This document shows positions 34,987 to 43,481 of a stretch of DNA of 64,000 nucleotides, one piece after another. A program made the position numbers and the translations under genes. Source of the DNA: Halalkalibacter nanhaiisediminis (GTDB lineage: Bacteria > Bacillota > Bacilli > Bacillales > Bacillaceae_D). A model generated the notes under the pieces. The model made no database searches, was not told the DNA's origin, and worked only from the letters and a program-made list of their open reading frames with translations. How positions within the stretch are numbered: the stretch's first letter is position 1; each line of letters opens with the position of its first letter. The stretch is taken from assembly GCF_007830185.1 (NCBI RefSeq), contig NZ_VLKZ01000001.1, positions 62,001-126,000 of the forward strand, in the 5' to 3' direction.

Positions 34987-36168
34987 ATGAGTGTGTCAAA
35001 GTTAGTTTTCGCCCCGTTAAGCTATACAGGATGGGGCTCTTTAAAGGAATTGTTACCTGAAGTTAAAAAATATGCACCAAAGAAAATTCTTGTCGTGACA
35101 GATCCGATGTTAGCAAAAATTGGACTAACGGATCGCGTAACGGGTCCGCTTGAAGAGGAAGGTTATTCCGTTACTGTATACACAGATGTCGTTCCTGAAC
35201 CACCTTTGGAAACGGGTGAGAAGCTTGTATCCTTTACGCGTAAAGGTCAGTTTGAAATGGTTATCGGTGTTGGTGGTGGAAGCGCTCTTGATTTAGCAAA
35301 ACTAGCAGCTGTTTTGGCTGTGCATGAGGGACCTGCTGTTGACTACTTAAACTTAACAGGTACGAAAAATGTAGAGAAGAAGGGATTACCTAAAATCCTT
35401 ATTCCGACTACATCTGGAACGGGTTCAGAGGTGACCAATATTTCTGTCCTGTCCTTAGAGACAACAAAAGATGTCGTCACACATGATTATCTTTTAGCTG
35501 ATGTGGCAATTGTTGATCCAGAATTAACCGTTTCTGTTCCTGCAAAAGTAACGGCGGCAACGGGAATTGATGCATTGACTCATGCTGTAGAAGCATACAT
35601 TTCAGTGAATGCTAGTCCAACGACAGATGGCTTAGCGCTTCAAGCAATTCGTTTAATTGGACGTTCACTTCGAAAGGCAGTAGAGGACGGTAGTGACAAG
35701 CAAGCTCGTATTGATATGAGTAATGGTAGTTATCTAGCTGGACTAGCTTTCTTTAATGCTGGAGTAGCTGGTGTTCATGCATTAGCCTACCCACTAGGTG
35801 GACAATTTCATATCTCTCATGGGGAGTCAAACGCGGTTCTATTGCCATATGTAATGGGCTATATTCGTAAGAGCTGCGCAAAGAGAATGGCAGATATGTT
35901 GAATGCCCTAGGTGGAAATTCAACCTACTTATCTGAAGAAGAAGCCTCATATAAATGTGTGGAGGAACTAGAGAGACTAGTGAAAGATGTTGGTATTCCG
36001 TCTACTTTAGCTGGATTCGATATACCAGAATCAGCTTTAGAGAGCTTAACACAAGATGGAGTCAAGCAAAAGAGAATCTTAGCTAGAAGTCCATTGCCTT
36101 TATTAGAAGACGACATTCGAAAAATCTATCAATCTGCTTTTGATGGGGCAGTTGTAGAACCTAAATAG
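34987..36168 (+). CDS. Iron-containing alcohol dehydrogenase (module 2, BlcB-like role)
   Basis: 393 residues with GGGGG at 34975-34979. NAD loop GVGGGSALDLAK, then IPTTSGTGSEVTNI; metal ligands in GIDALTHAVEAY and HALAYPLGGQFHISHGE. It ends KIYQSAFDGAVVEPK, a short extension relative to the module 1 paralogue. Probable role: oxidation of the hydroxy acid released by the lactonase to the semialdehyde, which the first gene then oxidises. Substrate inferred. Confidence 0.92.
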   Translation: MSVSKLVFAPLSYTGWGSLKELLPEVKKYAPKKILVVTDPMLAKIGLTDRVTGPLEEEGYSVTVYTDVVPEPPLETGEKLVSFTRKGQFEMVIGVGGGSALDLAKLAAVLAVHEGPAVDYLNLTGTKNVEKKGLPKILIPTTSGTGSEVTNISVLSLETTKDVVTHDYLLADVAIVDPELTVSVPAKVTAATGIDALTHAVEAYISVNASPTTDGLALQAIRLIGRSLRKAVEDGSDKQARIDMSNGSYLAGLAFFNAGVAGVHALAYPLGGQFHISHGESNAVLLPYVMGYIRKSCAKRMADMLNALGGNSTYLSEEEASYKCVEELERLVKDVGIPSTLAGFDIPESALESLTQDGVKQKRILARSPLPLLEDDIRKIYQSAFDGAVVEPK

Positions 36169-36183
36169 ATCAAGATATAGAAA

Positions 36184-36214
36184 AACACCACTCATCCCTA
36201 GCATGAGTGGTGTT
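36184..36214. terminator. Bidirectional terminator between module 2 and the chemoreceptor
   Basis: AACACCACTCAT (36184-36195) pairs perfectly with ATGAGTGGTGTT (36203-36214). A-run before and T-run after suit both strands of the convergent genes. Confidence 0.87.
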
Positions 36215-36269
36215 TTGGTTTTTGAAAAGGATCTGCCCAAATACGAAAATTAAATCTTGATTGTCTTTA

Positions 36270-38258
36270 TTACACCTTAAATTGTCGCACCAAGTCATTT
36301 AACTGATTGGACATGTCAGACAATGAGCTAGCTGCTTCATTAATCCCATTGATAATGACGAGCTGTTCCTCAGAAGCCATTGTTACTTGTTCAGCGCTAT
36401 CGGCAGCAACTTGTGACGTGCTAGCAATTTCTTGAACGGATGCTGCGACTTCCTCAGTACCTGCTGACATTTCTTCTGCTACTGCTGACATATCCTCAAT
36501 CTTGACGGTCACTTCTTCAATCGAGCGTAAAATTTCATTGAATTTTGCTCCAACTTCATTTATTCGCTCAATTCCATTATTCACATCTTCGGAACTTGCT
36601 GTTATAGAAGTCACTGACTTTTCAGTATTACTTTGAATTTTTCCAATTAACCCTTTAATTTGATTAGCTGAGTTCGATGTTTGATCAGCAAGCTTACGGA
36701 TTTCATCAGCAACAACAGAGAATCCTTTTCCTGCTTCACCCGCTCTTGCTGCTTCAATTGCCGCATTTAATGCTAATAGATTTGTTTGTTCAGATATATC
36801 AGTAATAACGGTAATAATTTGGCCAATCTCCTTAGAATCATTATCTAACAACTCAATGGTCGATTTCGTTTCCTTTGTTCCATTTTGGATAAAGGTCATT
36901 TGTTCAATAGCTGATTGGACTGACTTGTAACCCTCATTCGCGTTTTCATTCATCATCGTAGAGGATGAAGATATAACAGCGGCTGATTCGGCAATCTGTT
37001 GAACACCTTGCGAAAGTTCTTCCATTGCTCTAGCACTTTCACTGGAGCTTTGCACTTGAACCGCAGCACCACCTGCAACCTCACGAATCGCGGCATTTAC
37101 TTCATTGGCCATTTCAGATGTTCTTTTAGCACTATCATTTAACGTATCAGCAGAGCTTAATACTTGTTCAGAACTATTTACAACTTGAGTAATCATATCC
37201 TTCATACGATCTGAAATTTGATTGAATACACGTGCTAATGTGCCTACTTCATCTTTTCTCTTTAGAAGGTTTTCAGGAACAGAGTGAGTAAAATCATTGT
37301 TACTCATATATTCGCCAAGCTGAACAACTGTGATGATAGGCTTAATAATGCTACGAGCAATGAACCAGACAATCGTTAAACCAATTACTAGTACAATAAC
37401 AATAGCTGTCATCATAAATGCCTGGAGACTTTGCAATGGTGCTAAAACTTCCTCTTCAGCTACTCCTACGCCAATTGTCCAATCTGTACCTGCAACCGAA
37501 GAAAAGCCAAGGTATTGAGCCTCACCCTCAAAGTTATATGGATGAACTCCTTGCTCTTGCTCTGTCATTAAAACCATTGTATCTGCAAGATCAGCAAGAC
37601 CAGTGTTAGTTTCAGCCATTTCGATATAATTCGTCTGGTTTTGTACAAGCTCACGATCACGGTTAGCGACCATCGCGCCGCTAGAATTAATCATAAATGC
37701 ATAGCCCGTATCACCGTATGTGATATCTTCAATCATCGCACTTAAAAAGCCAGCATCCATTCGAGCAACTAAAGCACCTACTACTTCACCACGACTTTCA
37801 ATTGGGGCAGTAATCATGACCACTGGTTCATTCGTAGCTCTACTAATGATGACATCAGAGACATTCGATACGCCTTGAAATGCTTGCTGAACGTAATCAC
37901 GATCACCAAGATCTAGTACGTTTTCATCTAAATATGTAGCTGTTCCATCAGGAGTTACGACAGCGAAGGCTAAATAATCCAGTCGTTCGAAATCACTTTC
38001 AAGTGCTGGCTTTTGAATAGCCCAATCCATACTAGTTATCGCATTTCTTGAAGCAATTGCATTGATTTCAGCCAAACTAGTTGCTAAACGCTCCTCTACG
38101 AGAAAAGAGCTATCATTCGCTTTATTTAAAAGGGAGTATTCTACTTCCTCTGTTAATAGCGTTGAAGAATTTGCATAGGTAATAATACCTAAAGATACAC
38201 TTACCAAAAGTAATAACGCTCCAAATGATAATAATAGTTTTCTTCCAATACTTTTCAA
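36270..38258 (-). CDS. Methyl-accepting chemotaxis protein (dCache type)
   Basis: 662 residues from a TTG at 38258, ten bases after AAAGGAGG; in-frame starts further upstream overlap or precede that site. The first membrane segment (~8-30, [18 protein letters not shown]) is followed by a double-Cache extracellular sensor (~35-285), a second segment (~290-312), HAMP and the MA signalling domain with the hairpin tip [19 protein letters not shown]. It is adjacent to the lactone/alcohol module, so it might sense related compounds, but that is speculative. Confidence 0.92.
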   Translation of the reverse strand: MKSIGRKLLLSFGALLLLVSVSLGIITYANSSTLLTEEVEYSLLNKANDSSFLVEERLATSLAEINAIASRNAITSMDWAIQKPALESDFERLDYLAFAVVTPDGTATYLDENVLDLGDRDYVQQAFQGVSNVSDVIISRATNEPVVMITAPIESRGEVVGALVARMDAGFLSAMIEDITYGDTGYAFMINSSGAMVANRDRELVQNQTNYIEMAETNTGLADLADTMVLMTEQEQGVHPYNFEGEAQYLGFSSVAGTDWTIGVGVAEEEVLAPLQSLQAFMMTAIVIVLVIGLTIVWFIARSIIKPIITVVQLGEYMSNNDFTHSVPENLLKRKDEVGTLARVFNQISDRMKDMITQVVNSSEQVLSSADTLNDSAKRTSEMANEVNAAIREVAGGAAVQVQSSSESARAMEELSQGVQQIAESAAVISSSSTMMNENANEGYKSVQSAIEQMTFIQNGTKETKSTIELLDNDSKEIGQIITVITDISEQTNLLALNAAIEAARAGEAGKGFSVVADEIRKLADQTSNSANQIKGLIGKIQSNTEKSVTSITASSEDVNNGIERINEVGAKFNEILRSIEEVTVKIEDMSAVAEEMSAGTEEVAASVQEIASTSQVAADSAEQVTMASEEQLVIINGINEAASSLSDMSNQLNDLVRQFKV

Positions 38259-38444
38259 TTTGTGCACTCCTCCTTTTATATAAAAAGTCACTCTCTATTT
38301 GTTTCGACATAATATAAGAAATATTAACGAAATAATAGTAAATTTTTAAAATATTTTCTTTTTTACTATGTTAATTGTACCTATTTATTCACAAAATAAT
38401 GGTAGGAGAAATTTTTCGAACCTATTATAAAAACAAAAGTGAAA

Positions 38445-38473
38445 TTGACAACTTGAAAAAATGGTGATAATAT
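38445..38473 (+). promoter_or_regulatory. Promoter upstream of the lasso-precursor gene
   Basis: TTGACA (38445-38450), 17 bases, TAATAT (38468-38473). A near-consensus sigma-A promoter about 140 bases before the precursor start. Confidence 0.65.
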
Positions 38474-38482
38474 ACAATTGTG

Positions 38483-38579
38483 TTCTTTATAAAGAATAAA
38501 TGATTATAATTATCTTTATTTAGACACTGTTAATCTAGTTATAATTATTTTTTAAAATACAATCGTTCTTTATTAAGAA
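38483..38579 (+). promoter_or_regulatory. Two similar palindromes in the precursor leader
   Basis: TTCTTTATAAAGAA (38483-38496) and TTCTTTATTAAGAA (38566-38579) are 14-base palindrome-like sites 83 bases apart, both preceded by GT and followed by TAAA. They bracket most of the untranslated leader and may bind a repressor. The leader is A+T-rich and shows no other structure except CCCTCTT/AAGGGGG near 38584-38600. Confidence 0.45.
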
Positions 38580-38622
38580 TAAAACCCTCTTAAAAGGGGG
38601 TATGAGAAAGGTGATGAGAAGG

Positions 38623-38766
38623 GTGAAAAAAGAATGGAAGAAACCAGTCCTAGAAATACTTGATGTTAATATGACAATGAAGTTTTTTGAACATCCCAAA
38701 AAGGAAAAGCCGTCTAAGCAACCTGGTGAGGAGAAAGATCCGATAGAAGTCATTATGGAGAGCTAA
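38623..38766 (+). CDS. Paeninodin-type lasso peptide precursor (orphan)
   Basis: 47 residues from the GTG at 38623 (AAAGGTGA at 38607-38614); in-frame ATGs at 38602 and 38614 are alternatives. The leader MKKEWKKPVLEILDVNMTM is the hallmark of paeninodin-family precursors, with the conserved Thr in the penultimate leader position. The putative core begins KFFEHPKKE: Glu at core position 9 could accept the macrolactam, but Lys at position 1 is unusual, and the remaining tail (ending IEVIMES) is long and charged. No LasC (asparagine-synthetase-like), LasB (PqqD or transglutaminase-like) or ABC exporter gene lies nearby, so it is an orphan or relic, or is processed in trans. Confidence 0.68.
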   Translation: MKKEWKKPVLEILDVNMTMKFFEHPKKEKPSKQPGEEKDPIEVIMES

Positions 38767-38877
38767 GAGGTTAATTATTATTTTGGTACTAATTTCAAAC
38801 TATAACCCTTGTACAAAATCGGTATAAGGGTTATTAAAGTGACTTAAAAATAGGTATGAATAAGGTGGTGATTGAAT

Positions 38878-39504
38878 ATGTATGAATTAGTGAAAACACG
38901 AAGACAACAAAAAGCTTTCGAGAATATTTGGGAATTTTCTTGTGAAAAACAAGGTTGGCGTAACGATCCATATGCTGAAATGGGGATCAGATACAATCTT
39001 TTATTGCCCAAAAAGCATTTGTTACGCAAAAGAAAAGTAATTGGAACGATTGAGTTTATCCCATATGATCCTACTAATCCTCATAGTACAGTAGAAGGGC
39101 CTACAAGGTGGGAGTTTTCTAAACATGAGGAGATCATGGCTTATCAAAGTCAGACATGGGAGATCGACAAGCTTTGTATTCATCCTAAGTATCAACGACA
39201 AGGATACTTTCCGTTTTTTATGCATGTATTTGCTGAGCATGCTATTTTGCACCAGCCTAAATACTATCTAGCACTTATTGAAAAGAAATTATATCGGATG
39301 CTTCGAATTTCATTTGGTTTACGGGTGGAACAAAAAGGAGAGGAGTTTATAGGCCCTGATACGGTTCTGATTCCAATTGTATTTGATATTAATAAAATAA
39401 TGGAAGATGAAGAGAGAATAAGCAGGGTGCTAGGAATCGAGAGAGCGTTTCGACATGGGAAACAGCAAGATAAAGGATTATTCCACAATCTTTTGAATCG
39501 ATAA
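38878..39504 (+). CDS. GNAT-fold acyltransferase-like protein
   Basis: 208 residues from the ATG at 38878 (AAGGTGGTGA ahead). The central segment WEIDKLCIHPKYQRQGYFP is the acetyl-CoA-binding motif A region of GNAT enzymes, with a Q/RxxGxY/F variant. The N-terminal half has a basic helix and the phrase IEFIPYDPTNP. It has some likeness to autoinducer-synthase or PEP-CTERM-type acyltransferases in general layout, but the substrate is unknown. It follows the lasso-type precursor on the same strand at 111 bases; a functional link is not evident. Confidence 0.75.
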   Translation: MYELVKTRRQQKAFENIWEFSCEKQGWRNDPYAEMGIRYNLLLPKKHLLRKRKVIGTIEFIPYDPTNPHSTVEGPTRWEFSKHEEIMAYQSQTWEIDKLCIHPKYQRQGYFPFFMHVFAEHAILHQPKYYLALIEKKLYRMLRISFGLRVEQKGEEFIGPDTVLIPIVFDINKIMEDEERISRVLGIERAFRHGKQQDKGLFHNLLNR

Positions 39505-39525
39505 GCAAATAATAATTAATAATAT

Positions 39526-39576
39526 TTGACAGATGTAAATAATTTCTATACACTTTTAATGAATGACAGTCAGTCA
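39526..39576 (+). promoter_or_regulatory. Promoter and operator of the TetR gene
   Basis: TTGACA (39526-39531), 17 bases, TACACT (39549-39554), then TGAATGACAGTCAGTCA (39560-39576), one base off TGACTGACNGTCAGTCA. The same site recurs before the transporter gene, so the regulator probably represses both. Confidence 0.65.
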
Positions 39577-39609
39577 GTTATTTGGTGAATCGGTTTGTAG
39601 GAGGCGGAA

Positions 39610-40194
39610 ATGAACGAAAAACAAGAAACAAAGTATCAGTTGATTCTTGACGCAGCATTTGAACAGATGAAAGAAAATGGATTTGAAAAAGCATCTGTTT
39701 CACAAATTGTGAAACGTGCAGGTGTAGCTCAAGGAACATTTTATTTATATTTTGATTCTAAAAGTGCGATTGTTCCAGCGATTGCTGAACGAATTCTTTG
39801 TGAACAGATTGATGTGGTTCGCAATGAAGTGAGGGATGGGGACGATATTTTGTCTATTGTCCGCGTCTTAATCGATCAAACCTTTGCCCTGACGGATAAA
39901 CACCGTGAAGTGATTAAATTTTGCTATTCTGGAATTGCCTACTATGATTCTTTCCAACGCTGGGAAGATATTTATCGTCCGTATTATGAATGGGTGGAAT
40001 TGAAGCTGCAAGAAGCAATGGAAAAGAAAGAAATTCCCTCTCTCTCTGTGCTATCCTATCAAGCTAAGCTCATTATCGGTATCATTGAGCAATCTGCTGA
40101 AACATATTATTTAGCAAGTGATCCTACAAAGGAAGAGAACGTAGATATTTACAAAGAAGAGCTTTTTCAATTTATTAAAAGAGCACTAAGCTAA
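39610..40194 (+). CDS. TetR/AcrR-family regulator
   Basis: 194 residues with AGGAGG. The N-terminal TetR HTH is ILDAAFEQMKENGFEKASVS, then the block GVAQGTFYLYFDSKSAIV; the C-terminal ligand domain is of the TetR_C type with aromatic residues (YYDSFQRWEDIYRPYYEW). It precedes a cation-efflux gene, and both carry matching operators, so it is likely an autorepressor that controls the transporter. Confidence 0.93.
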   Translation: MNEKQETKYQLILDAAFEQMKENGFEKASVSQIVKRAGVAQGTFYLYFDSKSAIVPAIAERILCEQIDVVRNEVRDGDDILSIVRVLIDQTFALTDKHREVIKFCYSGIAYYDSFQRWEDIYRPYYEWVELKLQEAMEKKEIPSLSVLSYQAKLIIGIIEQSAETYYLASDPTKEENVDIYKEELFQFIKRALS

Positions 40195-40228
40195 TGGGAA
40201 GGCATTAGCTTCTTCATTACAATAAAAA

Positions 40229-40245
40229 TGACTGACGTTCAGTCA
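40229..40245 (+). promoter_or_regulatory. TetR operator before the CDF transporter
   Basis: TGACTGACGTTCAGTCA, flanked by AAA and TTT to give 10-base perfect arms around a 3-base centre. It matches the site at 39560 and lies 27 bases before the transporter start. Confidence 0.7.
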
Positions 40246-40271
40246 TTTGTTAAAAACAAGAGGTGTAACCT

Positions 40272-41168
40272 ATGAGTGAAAAGCAAATATTAACCTTGTC
40301 CGTCTATGGTGCGCTTCTTTTTGCGTTAACGGGTGTTGTTTGGGGAGTCGCCATTGAATCGAAAATGATTTTATTTGATGGTGCATATTCCTTTGTTAGT
40401 GTCGGACTATCACTACTATCGCTTAGTGGAGCGGCTTATATTCAAAAGCAGGATGAAAAGCGTTTTCCATTTGGAAAGGAAGTAATCGAGCCCATTATTA
40501 TCATAGTGAAAGCAATTGTTATTTTACTCCTGTGCTTAAGTGCAATTGTCTCAGCAGTCTATGATCTTGCTAATGGAGGAAGTAATGTTCAGCCAGGGTA
40601 TGCTCTAGGCTATGCGGTGTTTTCAACTGTAGGCTGCTTCGTGGTTGTTATATTCCTATCGAGACAATCAGGAAAAAAACAATCTGGTTTTGTAGAAGCA
40701 GAAAAAAAGCAGTGGCTGATGGATACACTATTAAGTGGGGCAGTATTGGTTGGATTTTTAATAGCTACAGTGTTAACTTATACGAATTATGCAGGGGTAG
40801 TCGTTTATATCGATCCAGCCATGGTCTTACTTGTCTCGATCTATTGTTTGAAAATGCCGTTAACGATGCTACGAGCAAGCCTTAGAGAGGTGCTCGAGAT
40901 GTCTCCAGCACCAGCAATACAATCTCGGATTACGAATTTGGTGAAGCAAATCGAGTCAAAGTACAAATTTAAGGAATCCATGATACGAACATCGAAAGTG
41001 GGAGAGAAGCTGTATATTGAAATTGACTTTATTTTAGATACGAAATCTGGAGCACAAACGGTTGCAGAGCATGATACGATTCGCGAAGAAATTGCAACCA
41101 AAATTGACGATCTCCAGTATACAAAATGGTTAACCATCTCCTTTACTCAAAATCGAAAATGGGCATGA
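40272..41168 (+). CDS. Cation diffusion facilitator family transporter
   Basis: 298 residues with AAGAGGTG upstream. Six membrane segments in the N-terminal ~205 residues and a cytoplasmic C-terminal domain fit the CDF fold. The usual metal site in helices 2 and 5 is Asp/His-xxx-Asp; here helix 2 reads FDGAYSFVS and helix 5 reads LMDTLLSGAV, so the second acidic residue is Ser in both. This may mean altered metal or substrate choice. Controlled by the adjacent TetR regulator through a shared operator. Confidence 0.85.
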   Translation: MSEKQILTLSVYGALLFALTGVVWGVAIESKMILFDGAYSFVSVGLSLLSLSGAAYIQKQDEKRFPFGKEVIEPIIIIVKAIVILLLCLSAIVSAVYDLANGGSNVQPGYALGYAVFSTVGCFVVVIFLSRQSGKKQSGFVEAEKKQWLMDTLLSGAVLVGFLIATVLTYTNYAGVVVYIDPAMVLLVSIYCLKMPLTMLRASLREVLEMSPAPAIQSRITNLVKQIESKYKFKESMIRTSKVGEKLYIEIDFILDTKSGAQTVAEHDTIREEIATKIDDLQYTKWLTISFTQNRKWA

Positions 41169-41250
41169 TAAGCAGTAAGATTGTATTAGATAAAAAAACA
41201 TGAGATAGTATTTTAAGAAGTCTGACTTTTTTAGCAGGGGGGTTGGTGAT

Positions 41251-42078
41251 TTGGATATGCAACAGGATTCGTTCGTATTTGATTTTCATACACATCATGA
41301 TCGTTGTGGCCATGCTGAAGGAAAAGTAGAGGATTATATTCAATCGGCGATCAAACAAGGGATGCACCTTATCGGAATTTCAGATCACACCCCGTATTTT
41401 CATAGTGAGCAAGATCAGCTGCGTCCAGGAATCGCGATGGCGAAAAGTGAGCTTGCAAAATACGTAGAGGAAGTCCTCCATCTAAAGGAAAAGTATGCAG
41501 ATAAGATCACGGTTCTACTCGGAATTGAAAGTGATTATTTCCCTAACCATATCGACGTCTATCGTCAAGAATTATTAAAATATCCGTTTGATTATATGAT
41601 TGGCTCGGTTCATTTTGTCAATGACATTAGCATCTTTAAAAAGGAGCGCTGGGATGGATTGACTGACGCCGAGAAAGTGAAAACAAAGGAAAGCTATTAT
41701 CAATTGATAGAAGCATCCGCACGAAGCGGTTTATTTCACATTCTCGGTCATTTAGATGCGATGAAGGGATTTTATCCAGAATTCTCAGCGATTGAAACAG
41801 AAGCGGTTAATCAGACCTTAAAAGTGATAGGCGAGCAGGAGCTTGTTATTGAAATTAATACGTCAGGAAAAACGAAGGATTGCGGAGGGTGGTACCCTTC
41901 CGAGGAAATGCTTGAAAGAGCACTTTTTTATCAAGTTGGCGTGACGTTTGGTTCTGACGCTCACAAACCTTCAAGGGTAGGGGATGAATTCGAGCAAGTG
42001 AAAGTGAAATTAAAAGAAATTGGCTTTAAAGAAATGGCGTATTTTATCAATAAAAAGAGACATCATATGACTATTTAA
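41251..42078 (+). CDS. hisJ: Histidinol-phosphatase, PHP family
   Basis: 275 residues. TTG start at 41251, 8 bases after AGGGGGG; an ATG two codons later is possible. PHP metal motifs: DFHTHHDRCGHA, GISDHTPYF, GIESDYFPNH, GSVHFV, LGHLDAMK and the late FGSDAHKPSRVGD. This is the HisJ/HisK type that removes phosphate from histidinol phosphate in histidine biosynthesis. No other his genes are nearby, as is common in Bacillus. Confidence 0.88.
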   Translation: MDMQQDSFVFDFHTHHDRCGHAEGKVEDYIQSAIKQGMHLIGISDHTPYFHSEQDQLRPGIAMAKSELAKYVEEVLHLKEKYADKITVLLGIESDYFPNHIDVYRQELLKYPFDYMIGSVHFVNDISIFKKERWDGLTDAEKVKTKESYYQLIEASARSGLFHILGHLDAMKGFYPEFSAIETEAVNQTLKVIGEQELVIEINTSGKTKDCGGWYPSEEMLERALFYQVGVTFGSDAHKPSRVGDEFEQVKVKLKEIGFKEMAYFINKKRHHMTI

Positions 42079-42169
42079 GGTAAAGGCATGTCTTTTTGTG
42101 AAAAACAAAAGTTTTGCGTCAATTGGTTTAAGTATCATTTTGATTGCTGAATGAGTGGGAGATGATGGC

Positions 42170-43048
42170 ATGGTTGTGTTAGAAAATGATGTAGTACGAG
42201 TTCAAATAAAGGAGGAGGGAGCGGAAGTAACAGAATTTTTTCATAAGGAAAACCGGCTGGATTTTATGTGGAATGGTGACCCTGCTTATTGGGGAAGGGT
42301 CTCGCCAGTTTTGTTTCCGATTGTGGGAAGATTAAAGGATGATCACTATTCGATTGATGGGCAAGACTATACATTAACACAGCACGGCTTTTTAAGGGAT
42401 TGCACTTTTGAGTTGGTTGAAAAACACGAAACAGCGGCACGATTTCAAATTTCATCGGATGGAAGGTTTCTTGATGTCTATCCTTATGAATTTGAGGTGA
42501 TGATTGACTATAAGCTAACAGATAGAAAGCTGGAGGTTAGATGGAAGGTCTTGAATAAAGATACGGATACAATGTATTTTTCAATCGGAGCTCATCCTGC
42601 TTTTAAGGTGCCATTGCAAGATGGGGAAAATATTTCTGATTACTTTATTAAAATTCAACCATCAAAACAAGAGGTAACAGAGTATTATCTTGATCAGTCT
42701 CTTTTACATGTTAAAGGAACAGTAAATGAACTAAGCACGTTCCCTTTATCAGCAGGGATGTTTGCTAATGATGCGTTAATTTACAGCAATATTGATCAAA
42801 TGACGATTGCTTCGAAAAAGAATCCTCATCAAATTCAGGTTGATTTCAAAGGCTTTCCGTTTGTTGGTATTTGGTCAAAATATAATGAAGATGATAAGAG
42901 CATTGCGCCGTTTTTGTGCATTGAACCTTGGTACGGGGTTGCAGATACATATGATACGATTGGGGATTTTAAAACGAAGCTTGGTATTAACCGTTTAGAG
43001 CAAGGCGATGTGTTTCAAGCTAGTTATTCGATTACGATCACTTGTTGA
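42170..43048 (+). CDS. Aldose 1-epimerase family protein (LacX-like)
   Basis: 292 residues from the ATG at 42170 (GGGAG at 42156-42160); an in-frame GTG at 42155 lies before that site. The galactose-mutarotase fold is visible: RVSPVLFPIVGRL, TQHGFLRDCTFELV (His and Arg of the active site), SIGAHPAFKVP and CIEPWYGVAD (catalytic Glu). This matches the LacX/YeaD-like branch, whose sugar or sugar-phosphate substrate is uncertain. The IS605-type remnant begins immediately after its stop codon. Confidence 0.86.
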   Translation: MVVLENDVVRVQIKEEGAEVTEFFHKENRLDFMWNGDPAYWGRVSPVLFPIVGRLKDDHYSIDGQDYTLTQHGFLRDCTFELVEKHETAARFQISSDGRFLDVYPYEFEVMIDYKLTDRKLEVRWKVLNKDTDTMYFSIGAHPAFKVPLQDGENISDYFIKIQPSKQEVTEYYLDQSLLHVKGTVNELSTFPLSAGMFANDALIYSNIDQMTIASKKNPHQIQVDFKGFPFVGIWSKYNEDDKSIAPFLCIEPWYGVADTYDTIGDFKTKLGINRLEQGDVFQASYSITITC

Positions 43049-43423
43049 ACTACCCACCACTTAGCTAAAGCTTGAAGTGGGGGATTCCTACGAACACCAG
43101 TGTACCCACCAGTTATAGAGTAGGCTCTACCCGTAGTCCCTACGGTGAAATCTTACCTATCTTGTACGTTGGACTCTCCACACGTCCTACTCTGCTTGGT
43201 TTTCGCTACTTCGGTATATGCGGGGCGATTGTTGCTTGGATATTTTACGTGACAAAGCGTTTCTCGTCACAACCTCATATATCCAGTTTTCAAAGAGCAA
43301 TCTGTACAAGACTATTTTACCATGCAAATAAGTGTTTTGCTAGGCAAAAAAGGCGATTCATCCCCCACTTACTCATTGGGCTTCTCCCTTCACATTCCTT
43401 GAAGATGGGGGTTTTCTCGCCTA
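43049..43423 (-). mobile_element. IS200/IS605-type remnant without transposase, with both ends
   Basis: The low-coordinate end has CCCACCACTT (43053-43062) pairing with AAGTGGGGG (43075-43083), the hairpin typical of IS605/IS1341 right ends next to tnpB in Bacillus. The high-coordinate end has AGGCGA/TCGCCT (43351-43356, 43417-43422) enclosing CCCCCA/TGGGGG. In the minus orientation the interior (about 43085-43330) matches what normally lies at the 3' end of tnpB and in its omega RNA, including TAGGGACTACGGGTAGAGCC. No tnpA or tnpB frame remains. The element abuts the stop codon of the upstream gene. Element identity comes from recognition of the ends, not from a search. Confidence 0.65.
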
Positions 43424-43432
43424 CTTAATGAT

Positions 43433-43475
43433 AAAAAACAGCAGCCTAAGAGTAGTCCCTTGGCTGCTGTTTTTT
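43433..43475 (-). terminator. Terminator of the second chemoreceptor gene
   Basis: AAAAAACAGCAGCC pairs with GGCTGCTGTTTTTT. It serves the minus-strand gene ending at 43482. Confidence 0.75.
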
Positions 43476-43481
43476 ACTATA

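Noticed and set aside
43072-43428. 118-codon open frame on the plus strand
   Set aside because: It lies antisense within the IS605-type remnant, covers both end hairpins, has no ribosome binding site and no protein-like composition.
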